Assembly (NCBI RefSeq): GCF_020283565.1
Contig: NW_025721051.1
Span: 62,001 to 126,000, forward strand
DNA length: 64,000 bases
Reading direction: 5' to 3'
Source: Trifolium pratense
Taxonomy: Eukaryota; Streptophyta; Magnoliopsida; Fabales; Fabaceae
Translations under genes and position numbers: made by a program
Part shown: positions 1-11,034 of the stretch, piece by piece
Layout of the letters: the number at the start of each line of letters is the position of its first letter
How positions within the stretch are numbered: the first letter of the stretch is position 1
Notes under the pieces: generated by a model
Databases searched by the model: none
What the model was told of the DNA's origin: nothing
Seen by the model: the letters and a program-made list of their open reading frames with translations, nothing else

Positions 1-119
1 CATCTGCAATGCGTCAAGCAAAGTTTGTGAATTGTGTTCGGCTTTTGTATTTTCTTTCTAGTTGTTAATGTTGCATTTCCTTGTTTAAAAAGTTTAACTT
101 TTTGAATGGTTTATTGCAG

Positions 120-173
120 AGCTTTCTGTCGGATATTTTGAAATGTCTTGGGGACAACAGGAAGTACATGAGA
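120..173 (+). pseudogene. MOR1/XMAP215-like TOG-domain exon fragment
   Basis: A single short exon encodes SDILKCLGDNRKYMR after an AG acceptor and before a GTATG donor. This matches the TOG-array region of plant MOR1/GEM1, a microtubule polymerase of the XMAP215 family, where the usual text is close to SDVLKCLGDNKKHMRE. No neighbouring MOR1 exon follows in order, so it is an isolated captured exon and not a working gene. A second possible MOR1 piece lies at 62,874-62,989. The identity rests on about 17 residues. Confidence 0.6.
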
Positions 174-1947
174 GTATGTGTTTTGAATACTCTTGACTCT
201 GCAAATCAGATATTGAAAACCCCTTAAAAAGCAACCATGTGTTTGATGCATTTTATATGTGCTGGTCAATATTTTCATGTTGCATTTCTCTGACTTTGAA
301 TAACCTAAGTCGGATCTATATGGATTTTTACAAGTTCCTCAATGCATTTTTTGCTATATTTACGAATAGCAATTAGTAAATCAGTGTCCTTCTGTTCTAG
401 ATACACAATGTGTACTGCTCGTCTTTCCAAACTGTAGCTAAAGCTGCAATCTAGTATCATGACCCTAATCTATGAGAAGGTATGCTTAAAATTTATTGGT
501 TGTACATAATAATGAAATTCACATGTTGTCGGTCATCATAATGATTTTTGGTCTGCAGTTATACCTTCAAGTAGTCAAAAGGTAATGTTTTTTTTAGACC
601 TGGGTAGTTTTTCTTGATTAATTATCAATTACTAATGCAACTTGCATTTTAATACTTGCAAATCAGAAAGATCAAAAGAAAGAAAATTTTCATAAAGCAA
701 ATGTACTACATTGTTTATGAACTATTTCTAGCTTAGTTTTATTAGTTCTCCAAATTGTTTATGAACACAGGTTATTGTTTATATAAAATCAACTTCACTT
801 CATTTTATTATTTTTTTTATAAAAATAGTTGATATATAAGCTCATATGCTACAAGTGCATAGTTAAGCTGTTAATTCAAACATGATCTAAATCTGTAGCT
901 GATTTTGCTTTTCATCCAGGGCTGAAAAGTTTTGCTGGTCTAAAGAGGAAGTTAGCTGATGAAGTAGGAAAATGCAAAGGTCTAAAGTCAGTGCTATACA
1001 TATTAATTGTGTCAGATAAGAGAAGCTACTCTTTTTTCCTTGTCCTCTCTTTCAGAACAACTGCTTGAGAAACATGTACACGATATTGATTTCAGTTTTC
1101 TTAATTCTTATGGGCTGATATACATGCTTAAAATTTATATCTCCATTTTCAATAACTGGGTTATATTTTGCACTGAGATATACTTATACTTTGATATATA
1201 TTTTATGTTTTTCATATAGGAGTCAGGGTTTCGGCCAAGTAACTTAAAGAACATGGTTGAACAGATTGTTGCCGAGGACTTTCTAATAGGTCATTTCTCA
1301 AATGCTTCCTTAAGCTTCCGTTACGCTTCAGTTATGATGCATGCGCGTGTGTATTTATTTCACTTTCCCTCTTTTTTTGTGACAGATTCTCTTGAATACC
1401 CCTTTCTATATGCTCGTATCTTTACTACAGTTGCCAAATTCTCCTCTGTGGTAACTATTTTCTGTCCTATTTTATTTTCTCAGATAGGCACTCTTTCTCT
1501 GTCAAACTTTTAACTTCTCTTAATTTACAAATAAGCAGCACTTTCCAATCCCATTCTTTTTTTATTTGTTTATTTTTTTAATAAAGATTCACTTTAGTTT
1601 AAAATTAGAATCAATTCAGTCTCCCCTTTTTATTTATTTTTAAAAGTAGAGCCGCATAGTCTTACTACTACTCCTAATTTCCTAAACGTGTAAACCACAA
1701 TATAACTACTTTTAAAGTTTGCTATTTTTTATGTTTAATTATTTGTTTTAAGAATATAATTTTATTATTCTAAGTATATAACTATATTAAAAAAAAAATT
1801 ATACGAGCGTACCCGTACCTTAATTTTTCTAAAAATGTCGTACCACGTACCGGTACCGTACCTGCACCTATGCAACATAGGTAAGCAAACACGTCTCAAT
1901 TTGTATTCTTTGTACATCAAGCTTTCTTCTAACTTTTAATCTGATAG
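174..1947. other. Stretch without a recognised gene; two possible unidentified exons
   Basis: AT-rich intron-like sequence. Two short open pieces have acceptor-like starts and could be captured exons: one near 919-980 (contains SFAGLKRKLADE) and one near 1,221-1,320 (contains GFRPSNLKNMVEQIV). I do not recognise either. The part around 1,800-1,880 has a degenerate GTACC-rich block that looks like old repeat debris. Confidence 0.4.
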
Positions 1948-2207
1948 GCCTCCACCTGTAAAAGTAGGTGCCTGCAGGGCATTTGCTCAACTTCTACCTA
2001 AAGCAAAGAAAGTAATTGTCCAACCACAGTTATTCGATTTATTTTCATCCCTCACGGATCTTCTTAATCATTTACTGTACAATATAAATCCCTTTTTCGA
2101 ATATATTTTGCTATTGTTGCTGTGTAGTTAACTTAATATGGTTTCCAGGCATCATATGGTTTCCTTGCATACGATACTTGAAACGTTGCAAGAAGCAGTA
2201 AAGGCAG
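1948..2207 (+). pseudogene. Importin-9-like (ARM/HEAT importin beta family) two-exon fragment
   Basis: Exon 1 (about 1,948-2,071) reads PPPVKVGACRAFAQLLPKAK and continues with LFSSLTDLLNH. Exon 2 (2,149-2,207) reads LHTILETLQEAVKAG. Together they match the middle HEAT-repeat region of plant importin-9, a karyopherin that carries cargo such as histones into the nucleus. The AG acceptors and GT donors remain and the intron is kept. Upstream and downstream exons are missing. An earlier part of the same protein (the WEED region and the following lysine-rich loop) appears at 59.8-60.5 kb, so the gene order is reversed between the two ends of the window. Confidence 0.8.
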
Positions 2208-2419
2208 GTTAGGAATATCTTTCTATGGAAATTACTAATTTACTCTTCTATCCCCACACAATTGACTTTATTTTTTTTTTCTTTTTTGTGATACAAATCA
2301 CTGTTTGGTTCAAATGCTCACTGAGAAATTTCGCCTTTTCATTCAATAACCAAGGTAAGGTATATTAGGAGTTGCAACTTTTGATATCGTTGCATTAAAT
2401 ATTTCATTTTCATTCTCGA

Positions 2420-2736
2420 AGCTGATCAAATGTGTGTTATTTGATAATGATGCAGAGGCTGTTTTTTCTCAAACTAAACCTATTGCTACATCAGTAAAGG
2501 ATGGTTTTAATGTCTGTATATTTGCTTATGGGCAAACTGGAACTAGTAAAACATTTACAATGGAGGGAACACCAGAAGAGAGGGGAGTTAATTACCGAAC
2601 ACTTGAAGAATTGTTTAGGATATCCGAAGAGAGAAAGGGTGTAATGAAGTATGACTTACATGTTAGTATGTTGGAGGTTTACAATGAGAAGATAAGAGAT
2701 CTTCTAGTGGAAAACTCTACCCAGCCTACTAAGAAG
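2420..2736 (+). pseudogene. KIN-14 kinesin motor-domain exon with altered P-loop
   Basis: One long exon encodes part of the motor domain of a minus-end-directed KIN-14 kinesin: VFSQTKPIATSVKDGFNVCI, then FAYGQTGTSKTFTMEG, then VSMLEVYNEKIRDLLVEN. The nucleotide-binding loop, normally GQTGTGKT, reads GQTGTSKT here. The glycine before the catalytic lysine has become serine, which would be expected to impair ATP binding. The exon ends at an AAGAA|GTGAG donor, as in functional relatives. Switch I, switch II and the neck are absent. It sits between importin-9 and UPF2 pieces, so it is a captured, non-functional fragment. Confidence 0.9.
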
Positions 2737-3088
2737 TGAGTTTTAATTCTTCTTAATCTAATTAGCACTGTAGTTTTTAGTTCCTTTATTTTAAATTTCA
2801 AAATAGATAGTCATTTCATATGTTCTTAACAAAAACCAAATTTGAGAAAGCCGACTGGTTATTGCTAGGTTGGATAATGAGTCTGTAAGAAATGTGCACT
2901 ATTTTAGTCTCCAGGCTTATGTAAAATCTGACTACAGTCCGAGCATTCTGTAAGCATTTCTTTATTTGTAAAAATTCTTTATTATTGTTTGTCTTCACCT
3001 TCTCTTTTCTGGCTACATTTTTCCATCAAATATGTGCAAATGGTTTTGTTTGTCCTTGTAATCATTGATGTCTTTAATTTCTTGACAG
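2737..3088. other. Intron-like spacer between kinesin and UPF2 pieces
   Basis: AT-rich sequence with no convincing exon. It ends in a good polypyrimidine tract and acceptor (TTGACAG) that leads into the UPF2 exon. Confidence 0.5.
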
Positions 3089-5401
3089 TCACTTCGATTA
3101 ATGGAGCATGAGAATTCTAAGATTTTGAATGCAAAAGGCGAGCTTAGCGATGAAAAGCTCTCTTCATATGAAAAATGTAACACCCAAACCCATTAATTAA
3201 ATATTTCTACCTTTAGTAAAATCTTTTTCAAAATACGCAACGGAAAGTAATGTTCGATATTATAAAAGTTGTGATTCGAGTATTACATTCTTCAATCAAA
3301 ATAATACTAATGTAGTTAATTAGTAAAAATACTTGTTTATACAAATCTTAAATCAAATAATATATTTATTGATTATACAAAACAACCTAGATAAGGTGAC
3401 TCTATATACAATATAAAACCCCTTTTCCCGTGTCACAATCAGAGCGGAGCTTCACCGACGACTCGACATCGAATACCACAAAATCCTGTAAAATCTGGAC
3501 CCCCAACGGTCCAGCACATAACACATAAAAGAGAGTTAGACATCATACTCAAAATATAAGTGTAAGTAAAACGGTACTTAAACACTTCATACTCATGCAT
3601 ATATCATACATCTATACATATTCACCAACATCTATCATTCCATTATAATCTACCAGACAAATTATAATTCAAACATCACTTATACGTCAACAATTATGAC
3701 ATAATCAATCATCCACAAAATACACCAAATCATATAGTTTCACGTCGTCTCGGACAATACCAAAACATCAACAAATATCACATAACTCAATTACAAATAG
3801 GAATATACATAAAGTTCCTAATGTAATCTAACACCACAAATACATTGTTCAGATTATAGTCATGACGGACCCTGCGTTGTTCATTTTATAGTCATGACGG
3901 ACTCTGCTCCTCACATACAGATTAACAATCAACATTTACCAAGTATGTGTCAAACATCATTTATCATAAAATGCACACATAATCCCTAATGCAATCTAAC
4001 GCTTCACATTCATGTTATGTCCTCTAGACACCTCTAATGCATGTGGTACCATCGTCTTTATCAGAGTATCTCACCACTGATATCCGTCTTTATCAAACAA
4101 ACATAGTTCGATATTCGTCTTTATTGGACAAGCCAATATCCCTAAATATTCATGATGCATGCACTCAAAACTCATGAATATATCCATCAACAATTGGCAT
4201 ATAGCCCATCAACAATAACGTGGAACACTATCCAACGTCCGTCTTTATTAAGATAATCAATACCTTAATATACGTCTTTATTAGAATAACATAATTCTAA
4301 TATCCTTCTTTATTAAGTTGATTAACACCTTAATATACTTCTTTGATATTTAAACAAACATCATCAACAATCAACAACAATTATAATCAACAATTCATCA
4401 ACACATCATTCTTCATCAACAAGCAATCAATCATGTAAGAATACCATTATCATGAAGAATAAGACACTGATTTGAAACTACATGCTAAGGAAGATAGCAG
4501 ATGAAAATTTGTGAAATCTGCAGTATTTTCGCCTGGGGCGGAAAAATTCCTGAAGTAACTGGTTTGCTCTCTGTTCTGCCGTTTCAGGCGAAATTCTGGC
4601 GCCTGGGGCGAAATACTTGCGTTTTCTACACCAAATCGCCCAAAAATCCCATTTTTCATGTTATAAATCCCAAAAGAGTTTGTATTCAAGCATAACAAAC
4701 ATGGATAAACACAAAAGGACAGTTCATTTCTCATATCTACATCATAAACATCGAAAAAGTAAAGATTGAACACTTTTTCATCAAAACTCTCAAGAACACA
4801 AAGTTCTTGAGTTTAATCTTTCATAAACTCGTTTTTTAACCATTAAATCCGTCCATTAATCATGTTAAAAGCATGTTAAACATATTAAGAACCTTAGGAA
4901 CGATTTCCATCAAGAAAATCCGTTCTAAGCTAAAACGAAAATGGGGTGGAGGAAGTTCGGGTGAGGAGAAATCGACATTCTCCCCTTCCTCGGGTCACCC
5001 ACGAATATGAAATCTACTCTCTTACCTTGGATCGACGAACTCACGAAGATTGCTCCTCGAATCCCTTCTCCAAGCTCTTGCTCTAGCTCCATGCTCTCCC
5101 TTCTCTCTTCATTCTCCCAAAATTAAGAAAAATGAACTCTTTCTCTCACTACAAGGCTAAATAGCGCCCCCCTCTAGCTCACAAGGCCCAATGGGCCTCA
5201 AGCCCAATAGCTTGGCCCAACTCCCGTTAACTCTCACTAACTCGCGCGTTAACTAAAACTCTCGATAAATAACTTAAAGTTACTATCTTACTTAAAAACC
5301 ACATCACCAAATAATTAAACACTTAAATAGTGAATAATAAATTTGGGTCGTTACAAAAAACTTCGTAAATCCTATGATCATTTGTACCACAATGTCTCAT
5401 C
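3089..5401 (+). pseudogene. UPF2: UPF2 exon split by a solo LTR
   Basis: UPF2 is the nonsense-mediated-decay adaptor that bridges UPF1 and UPF3. The exon begins at 3,089 after an acceptor and reads LRLMEHENSKILNAKGELSD then EKLSSYEK. It stops where an LTR begins at 3,176. It resumes at 5,361 with LRKSYDHLYHNVSS and a GTAAG donor. With the 2,180-bp LTR and one copy of the five-A target duplication removed, the exon reads through in frame. The LTR therefore landed in a UPF2 exon copy that still had its frame. Confidence 0.93.
3176..5355 (-). mobile_element. Solo LTR of a Ty3/gypsy-type retrotransposon in a UPF2 exon
   Basis: It starts TGTAACACCCAAACCC and ends GGGTCGTTACA, with imperfect terminal inverted repeats. 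A five-base AAAAA duplication flanks it (3,171-3,175 and 5,356-5,360). There is no interior, primer site or coding region, so this is a solo LTR left by LTR-LTR recombination. Read on the minus strand it belongs to the same family as the LTR at 32,898-35,527. Both share the ACACCCAAACCC end, the TTTTC-AAAATACGCA-CGGAAA stretch and copies of the GTCATGACGGAC repeat. The element body also holds repeated short motifs (CGTCTTTAT) at about 4,050-4,330. Confidence 0.92.
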
Positions 5402-5868
5402 GTAAGTTGCTTTCGTATAGTTGACTTTTCATGTTTACATGTCAAATGGCTACTTCATTTTGTATATCTATTATTTACATATGTTTTTGCAAAAAGTACT
5501 ATGAACCCAATTTAAGGTTTACATGTATGGCTGCCCATGCATATTTTGGCCTTTCAGTGCGTTATTTGTATATATTTTGGCCATTCAGTTGGTTGGAAAC
5601 ATAAGTACATTTTGTTTCATATATACTGAGTTAAGACTAAGGTGGACTTTATCTCTCTCATCGAGGTTCCCCCAAAATTGATAAAAATAGATAATTTGAA
5701 ATGTCTCTGCAAGATAGTTTTGTTTTACTTGTTATAAAATTTTGACGTTTCATTCATGCCGACGATGTTGTCTGTCTAATGTAGACTATAAGTGGAATAT
5801 GTTGCTTTGATGTCTCTAATTATTCCATTTAATTCTTCTGTGCTGTAATTATGGTTGTCTTGTTACAG

Positions 5869-6310
5869 ATTAGCTGAAGCACTTGATATGCATCCTCCTG
5901 TAATGCTGGAGGATGGCCACACAACAAGGGTAACTAGTGGTGAGGAGGATGTTTCTTCTGCTGCTGGGTAAGATTATGTTGTTGAACCCATATGGGATGA
6001 TGAAAACACAAGGGCTTTTAATGAATGTTTACCGGATCTTAGGTTTGTATATCCAAGGAACCTCTTTATTAATGAGACCTACATTTAGAAATCCATTCAT
6101 TATTCCATGTGTTCACTGTATTATTTAAAATTTTGATGTAAACGGCAATGGTTTAAAAATTTCTTTAGTTGGTGTACAGTTGGTTTATTTATTTATTTTT
6201 TTTTTTTTGGGAAAAACCATTGTTTTATTTTAGATGGAACTTTATCCTGCTTGCTTTTCTCCAGAGCTTTTGTTCCTGCTGTGCTTTTGAGCTACCTGTG
6301 AAGGGTCAAG
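5869..6310 (+). pseudogene. UPF2: UPF2 following exons, with an in-frame stop
   Basis: The exon at 5,869-6,042 continues the UPF2 text in the correct phase: LAEALDMHPPVMLEDGHTTR, then VTSGEEDVSSAAG, then EPIWDDENTRAFNECLPDL. A TAA stop lies at 5,969-5,971, where relatives have lysine (GKDS), so this copy cannot make the protein. A further exon from 6,265 reads AFVPAVLL, the expected continuation, then runs into a stop at about 6,301. The order and phases of three successive UPF2 exons are preserved, so one continuous piece of the gene was copied. Confidence 0.92.
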
Positions 6311-6770
6311 ACCATATAAGTTCATATAGCTGCTGATTACCTAGTTGACGAAGCTACAAATATGGTAAATCTTTTATTCCTCTTCTCTGAAGTAGCTGAG
6401 ACCCTATTTACTATGTGAAAAGTGAAAGCATTATCTAAAATTCGTGTTCACTTTAATTTGCTAACATGGAGATAAGAATCTCTTTTTTTTTTTTTGACTG
6501 AAGATTACTTTTGAAGTAAACAAATGGTGTGCACTTTTTGGAACGATGAAAATGCCAAAAAGAATTCATTATCTCCAAAAAAAACACATATTTTCTTTCC
6601 ATGACGATGGTTCACTGCAAGAGTCCCACATCTTATTAGAAAGTTAAAATGAACACATATTTTGAAAATGCAAATAGAAAATGTTTTCATAAAGTCAACG
6701 GGGCCTTAAATTTTCTGTTTCAAAAGAAAAAATTTCATTGCTGTCATGCTAATGATATCTATTAAAAAAA
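6311..6770. other. Spacer after UPF2 piece
   Basis: AT-rich, with poly-T tracts. No exon is recognised. Confidence 0.5.
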
Positions 6771-6998
6771 AGCATCAAGAAGGAAGCTTGTTGGACCATA
6801 TCAAACATTACAACTGGGAATAAACAGCAGATTCAGGTACAGTAGAATTGTATGATAATTATAATTTGATATTGTTCACAACGTTCTGATTGCAGTGAAC
6901 GTTTCCTCAACTCCTTTATCATAACAGAATTGTTCTCCATTATTGACAGGTACCTAGTAAGTCAGGGGTGTATTAAGCCCTTGTGTGATCTCCAAATT
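6771..6998 (+). pseudogene. Importin alpha ARM-repeat fragment
   Basis: Two pieces in gene order. The exon at 6,771-6,836 reads SIKKEACWTISNITTGNKQQ followed by IQ and a GTAC donor. The exon from 6,950 reads YLVSQGCIKPLCDL, after which similarity stops. The text is typical of the C-terminal armadillo repeats of importin alpha, the adaptor that binds nuclear localisation signals. The tryptophan and asparagine of the WTISN motif, which form the NLS-binding ladder, are present. The exon that normally lies between the two is missing, and the frame after 7,000 is unrelated sequence ending in a stop at about 7,093. Confidence 0.85.
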
Positions 6999-6999
6999 G

Positions 7000-8100
7000 A
7001 AAGTCAGGGGTGTATTATTGAAACTCATAATATTGAAACTCATACATCTTCTATCCCACTTGATGGGTCTTCGATATCAGCACTGAGATTGTAATAATGT
7101 ATATATTTACGCTTCAAAAGAATGAATATGGTAAGCAATAACTCTCTAATAACTCTGTAGTATAATGTCACTAGTTAAGTTGGAAGCTTATCCCGTTGTT
7201 TCTAATATTCTTGTTAGGATTATAAAACACTACATTCGGGGTTGTTTTTGGCCAGCATATGGCTACTATCCTAGTATTATTGTAGATATATGCTACTTGG
7301 AGAATTAAGCCTGAAGGTTGGAGAGCCAAGGTAGTAGGTTTCAGAAACTTTAAAAAAAATCATTTTCTTATTTTTATATTTGTTTTTTAGTAAAATAGTT
7401 TAGACTCTTGTTTGAAGTTTTTAGATTCATTTGTGCTTGTAATGTGACCAATAAGAATGAACCAGCTAATCTTGTTTGAACATGTGCAGTGTTGTCTCAT
7501 TTATCTTATTCAGAGTTCAATTTTTGGAGGTGGCTTCATAACTATTTGCATTTCATGTCTGCTGTATTCTTTTGGAGCACATCTTTCTGGATTTCCTTTG
7601 ATTAAAAGTGGAGTTTGGCATCTATCTGCATTTGAGCACCTGTGTTCTATACATTTTGCAATTTTTCAGCTAAGTTATCGTGTTTTAAGCTGCACTTTAT
7701 GTTAGTTAGACTTTGGCTAGCCCACCTTTCAAGTAGTTTTCTGTTCCATTGTTTTCTTATTTGCTTTTCTGCTTTAATTTCGTTGAAACTTTTAAGATTT
7801 ACAAATAATGACTCATGATTATGAGTTATCTGTTTACAGTGGCTGTAGATTTATTGGTGTCAATATAAATGTATGGTGTGGGATTTTGGTTTCTGTTTTA
7901 TCTTTTCCGAAAAGAACTCAACATAGACAATGTTGCATTCTCCTGGTGTTTATGCATGCACATATTGCTACTTACCAGTAACGGTTTTGGATTTTAATTC
8001 TTATCAGTAAAATAAGTTTTTATTTCAGTGTTTGGTTACTAAGCTTTTTTATGATGTTTATGGTCTTTTTTATATTGACTTGCCTTTTGTGAAGTAAATT
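7000..8100. other. Stretch without a recognised gene
   Basis: T-rich, intron-like DNA. An open frame at 7,457-7,705 has a hydrophobic, low-complexity translation and no recognisable motif. I see no exon I can support. Confidence 0.4.
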
Positions 8101-8205
8101 CATGTCAATATTAAAAAACCACTACCTTGCCCAAGACGGAACCAAAAGTTGGCTTTATGTTTATGATTATGATGATGCGTTGCTTATAAACCTCTCTTTC
8201 ATTCA
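8070..8205. repeat. Dispersed repeat, copy 1 (second copy at about 15,400-15,540)
   Basis: A block from TTTATATTGACTTGCC to ATAAACCTCTCTTTCATTC is repeated almost unchanged at about 15,400-15,540. Both sit inside the fragment mosaic on the same strand. The encoded text (HYLAQDGTKSWLYVYDYDD) is not one I recognise. Confidence 0.8.
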
Positions 8206-8358
8206 TTCTGATTTGGCTGGAGTCCGCACGTCAAATGAACGAAAGGAAAATTCTGCTGGAAGGAATTCAATGACAACAAACACACAGAAAGCCTTGCAAG
8301 ACCAATAAGCAGGGTATCCATTGCTATGAGACCACCACCTGTACAATCAACAACACAG
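8206..8358 (+). pseudogene. Unidentified captured exon (SAGRNSMTT text)
   Basis: The piece reads LAGVRTSNERKENSAGRNSM, then TTNTQKALQ, and after a frame change ARPISRVSIAMRPPP, ending at a CAG|GTTG donor. It is serine/arginine-rich and looks like the unstructured tail of a cytoskeletal or kinesin-like protein, but I cannot name it. A related start (GGCTGGAGTCCGCAC) recurs at 20,273-20,306. Confidence 0.4.
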
Positions 8359-8417
8359 GTTGTTTTGTTATTTCTTTTTCCCTTTCCACCTGTTTTCTTT
8401 CTTGGATATAGAATTTA

Positions 8418-9091
8418 GGGAAAATGTAATTGACCTCCCCTGAAGTTTCCTTAAACAACAGAGACACCCCCTCTAGTTTTCATAAAACACTCACCTCTTC
8501 CGAAATTGATCTGTGCTTCTCTCTGTCACTCAACCGTATCCTAAGCTCTCCACAGATCAAAATCTTATAGGAAAATCAAATCTGCTGGCCGATGTGAATT
8601 TCTAATGAGAGAATTTAGGGATTTGAAAAATTAGGAATTTGAAGAGAAAGAAAGCATTGAGTTTAGCCAAAATTCAGATTGTCAAAATATTAGTAGTGCT
8701 TTTTTTTTCTTCCTATTCTTTGTGCACCGACAATGTATTGCCCACTGTTTCATGTTCCAGTATGGTAGTAGTTCCTGCATTGTGCTTTGTTAGATTTTCT
8801 TTCAAACATGATTATTTATCATTTAGCGTATTAAAAAAATGGAAACCCGTCTTAGAATAGCAGTTTCATAAAATGTTGAAGAAAATAGAACGAGTGCAAC
8901 AGTTGAAGAAAAATTGTTGACCAATAAGTAAAAGAACTCAGTTTGTGTGAGCAAAAGTGAAGGAGTTAAGGTGAAAGGGAGGTGTTTGTCTATTTGATAG
9001 AAAAATAAGGGAGGTTAGTGATCACTTAAAAACTAGAGGGGGTGTTTGTGTTATTTAAAAAGACCTCAGGGGAGGTTAGTGTAATTTTCCC
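8418..9091. mobile_element. MITE with Mutator-like 9-bp target duplication
   Basis: The ends form imperfect terminal inverted repeats of roughly 90 bp. The left end starts GGGAAAATGTAATTGACC and the right end finishes GTTAGTGTAATTTTCCC. Inside both arms is a shared ACACCCCCTCTAGTTTT block. Flanks are TAGAATTTA (8,409-8,417) and TAAAATTTA (9,092-9,100), a 9-bp duplication with one mismatch, as made by Mutator-type transposases. There is no coding capacity. Confidence 0.8.
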
Positions 9092-9395
9092 TAAAATTTA
9101 TTACATTTCATCTTCTTGCTCATAAACCATGTTTGGATATAATGTCTACTCAGAGTCTCTGACCTCTAAATTATTACTTGGCTGTAGGGCATTAGGGTTC
9201 TTTCGCGGAACACTCTGTTACGAAGGCATGGTTTCTATTTGTTTCTACTATTTTTCCGTCCAACTTCTTCCACGGTTTAATAACATTCTCTGATACATAT
9301 TTTTATCTACATTAGGCAAGGCAATATTTGGTGAGACAGTGGCATTCTTTCATACATAAATTAACTAATCCAGGCTTTTTTGGGTCTGTGTACAG

Positions 9396-9601
9396 GGTTT
9401 AGGGAGATCATGGCGACACTTTCTAGGATTGGCTTATTCAATAATGAAGCTCATCCGATTCTAACGAATGAAGAGAGACCAACCTTTAAAAAAATCATGT
9501 TTGACCTTCTGAAAATTGTTCATGAAGATCCTAGAAAGGATATCAACACTAGGACATTGCAAAGTTCAAAGATCTGCGATGATGACAGCAAAAACAATCA
9601 T
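9396..9601 (+). pseudogene. Unidentified captured exon (LSRIGLFNNE text)
   Basis: An open exon bounded by a TACAG acceptor and a CAT|GTAAG donor. It encodes IMATLSRIGLFNNEAHPILT, NEERPTFKKIMFDLLKIVHE and DPRKDINTRTLQSS. The helical, charged composition and clean splice signals indicate a real coding origin. I do not recognise the family. It lies directly before callose synthase text but does not read like callose synthase to me. Confidence 0.5.
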
Positions 9602-9860
9602 GTAAGCCATTTAACACCCTCTTAATATTATTTGAAAATCATTGTATTAACCTGATTGTATACTCTCATGTAGATTTTTGGGACTAGTTGATCAAACAGA
9701 AATCCCTGCTTCCTGCAAAAATGCTTTTGTTGTTGCATGTTTCCGCATGGAGGAGAGATTATCCTACTCCAACACAAAAGGGTATATTACTTTGATGAAT
9801 CCATATGGAATTAGGATGTGATCTAACTAAAATCTCTCTTGATTTCATACTTACTTTCAG

Positions 9861-9954
9861 TGCATAGCTAACAAAGGCATATGAGACAGTTAATGTTGTT
9901 TTTGAAGTTTCAAAAGCTGTTAATATGACACAATCTATGAAAGTTGTTTGTGAG
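9861..9954 (+). pseudogene. Callose synthase exon fragment 1
   Basis: After a TTTCAG acceptor the exon reads KAYETVNVVFEVSKAVNMTQ then SMKVVCE, ending at a GTAATT donor. This corresponds to the N-terminal cytosolic region of plant callose synthases (GSL/CalS, 1,3-beta-glucan synthases of the plasma membrane and cell plate), where the usual text is close to VLFEVLKAVNMTQS. Other callose synthase exons appear at 13.9 kb and 19.6 kb with unrelated pieces between, so the copy is badly broken. Confidence 0.8.
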
Positions 9955-10690
9955 GTAATTTTCTCCCTTATTCCTAAATATTGTTGTCTCTTTTTATGTA
10001 AGCCTTTGTAAATATTGTATTTAACTTAATTCACTGTTACTGAACTTTTTCTTAACACTTGATTCAATTTTATGATATTCTATGATTATTTCTAGATAGA
10101 AGGTGGTAGAGATCCTAGTATGTGGGATGGGATGCCTTTACACACACTAAAGGTTTGAAAATTGTGTCCTTAGTAATAGACCCTTTCACTATCAATTTGT
10201 ACAAATGATACTACTTGAATGTTATGTTGTTCTCGTCTTCTAATTGTTATTTTGAAAAATTGTTGGTGTTTGTGTAGAGTTGTTGTTTGATTTTTCAATT
10301 AAAAAGATTGGGTGTTGGTTGTTATTAGAGTAGGGTTTGGGGGAAATAAATTATTTGATATGTTTCTGTTGGTTGATGATTGCATATTTTATTCTTGAGT
10401 AGTTGAGTTGACTCTCGAGTATTCCATAGTGTGTTGGAGTAGGAGTTTGGGTTGATTGGAGAAATTTCTCATTTGTTTTGGTTGTCTAGGGACATTTAAA
10501 ATGTGCTGCCTTTGTTGTTCTATCTCTATATAATGAATTGCTTGAGGTGATTTTTATAGTCTGTTCATGAGATTGGATGAATGTATTTTGAGGCCCAAAC
10601 ATGTTCCCTTTATGATTAAGAACACTTTGTATATCTGCAGTTGGTTCTTCATCTTTGAAAAAAACCAGTAAAATCATCACAGACAACAAG
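9955..10690. other. Spacer with one possible small exon
   Basis: Mostly T-rich intron-like DNA. A possible exon at about 10,097-10,152 reads IEGGRDPSMWDGMPLHTLK and is bounded by splice-like signals. It is not recognised. Confidence 0.35.
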
Positions 10691-10693
10691 TTC

Positions 10694-10870
10694 GTTGAAG
10701 ACAGGGAAATACACAGTACATAATGGTACATTTATTAATCGTGCAAGATGTTCACTAAGAGCTTTGTTTAGGCGGAATGTGGAATCTATCAAACCACGTC
10801 ATATTGCATTCCAAGGTAATTATGTTTGAATATGCTATTGGTTTATTAAAAACATAACTAAACAGAATGG
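10694..10870. repeat. Internal direct repeat, copy 1 (copy 2 at 12,255-12,432)
   Basis: About 175 bp starting near GTTGAAGACAGGGAAATA and running past ATTGCATTCCAAGG into AAAACATAACTAAACAGAATGGAACT. It recurs 1.56 kb downstream with a few small indels. Both contain an exon-like stretch ending in a CCAAG|GTAAT donor. The reading (SIKPRHIAFQG) is not recognised. Confidence 0.85.
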
Positions 10871-10904
10871 AACTAATTCTTAATTATAAATTCCCTCTGT
10901 TTCT

Positions 10905-11030
10905 ACTCCAAAATATATTTGTTCCTAATATGAAGAACTAATCTGCATTTTCACTACCTTTTAGGCCAAAAGAGATGAAGAAATTGGCCTTAAAGTTCGC
11001 TTAAGAGTGCAAAAGAGCAAGGTAGCCACA
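10905..11030. repeat. Dispersed repeat, copy 1 (copy 2 at about 18,713-18,845)
   Basis: The block TTTCTACTCCAAAATATATT through CAAAAGAGCAAGGTA-CCACAA occurs here and again near 18,713-18,845 with scattered substitutions. The middle looks like an exon after a TTTTAG acceptor (KEMKKLALKF in one frame), with a stop in both copies. Confidence 0.8.
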
Positions 11031-11034
11031 ATAT

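Noticed and set aside
2434..2739. Functional kinesin gene
   Set aside because: Only one motor exon is present, with a damaged P-loop and unrelated genes on both sides.
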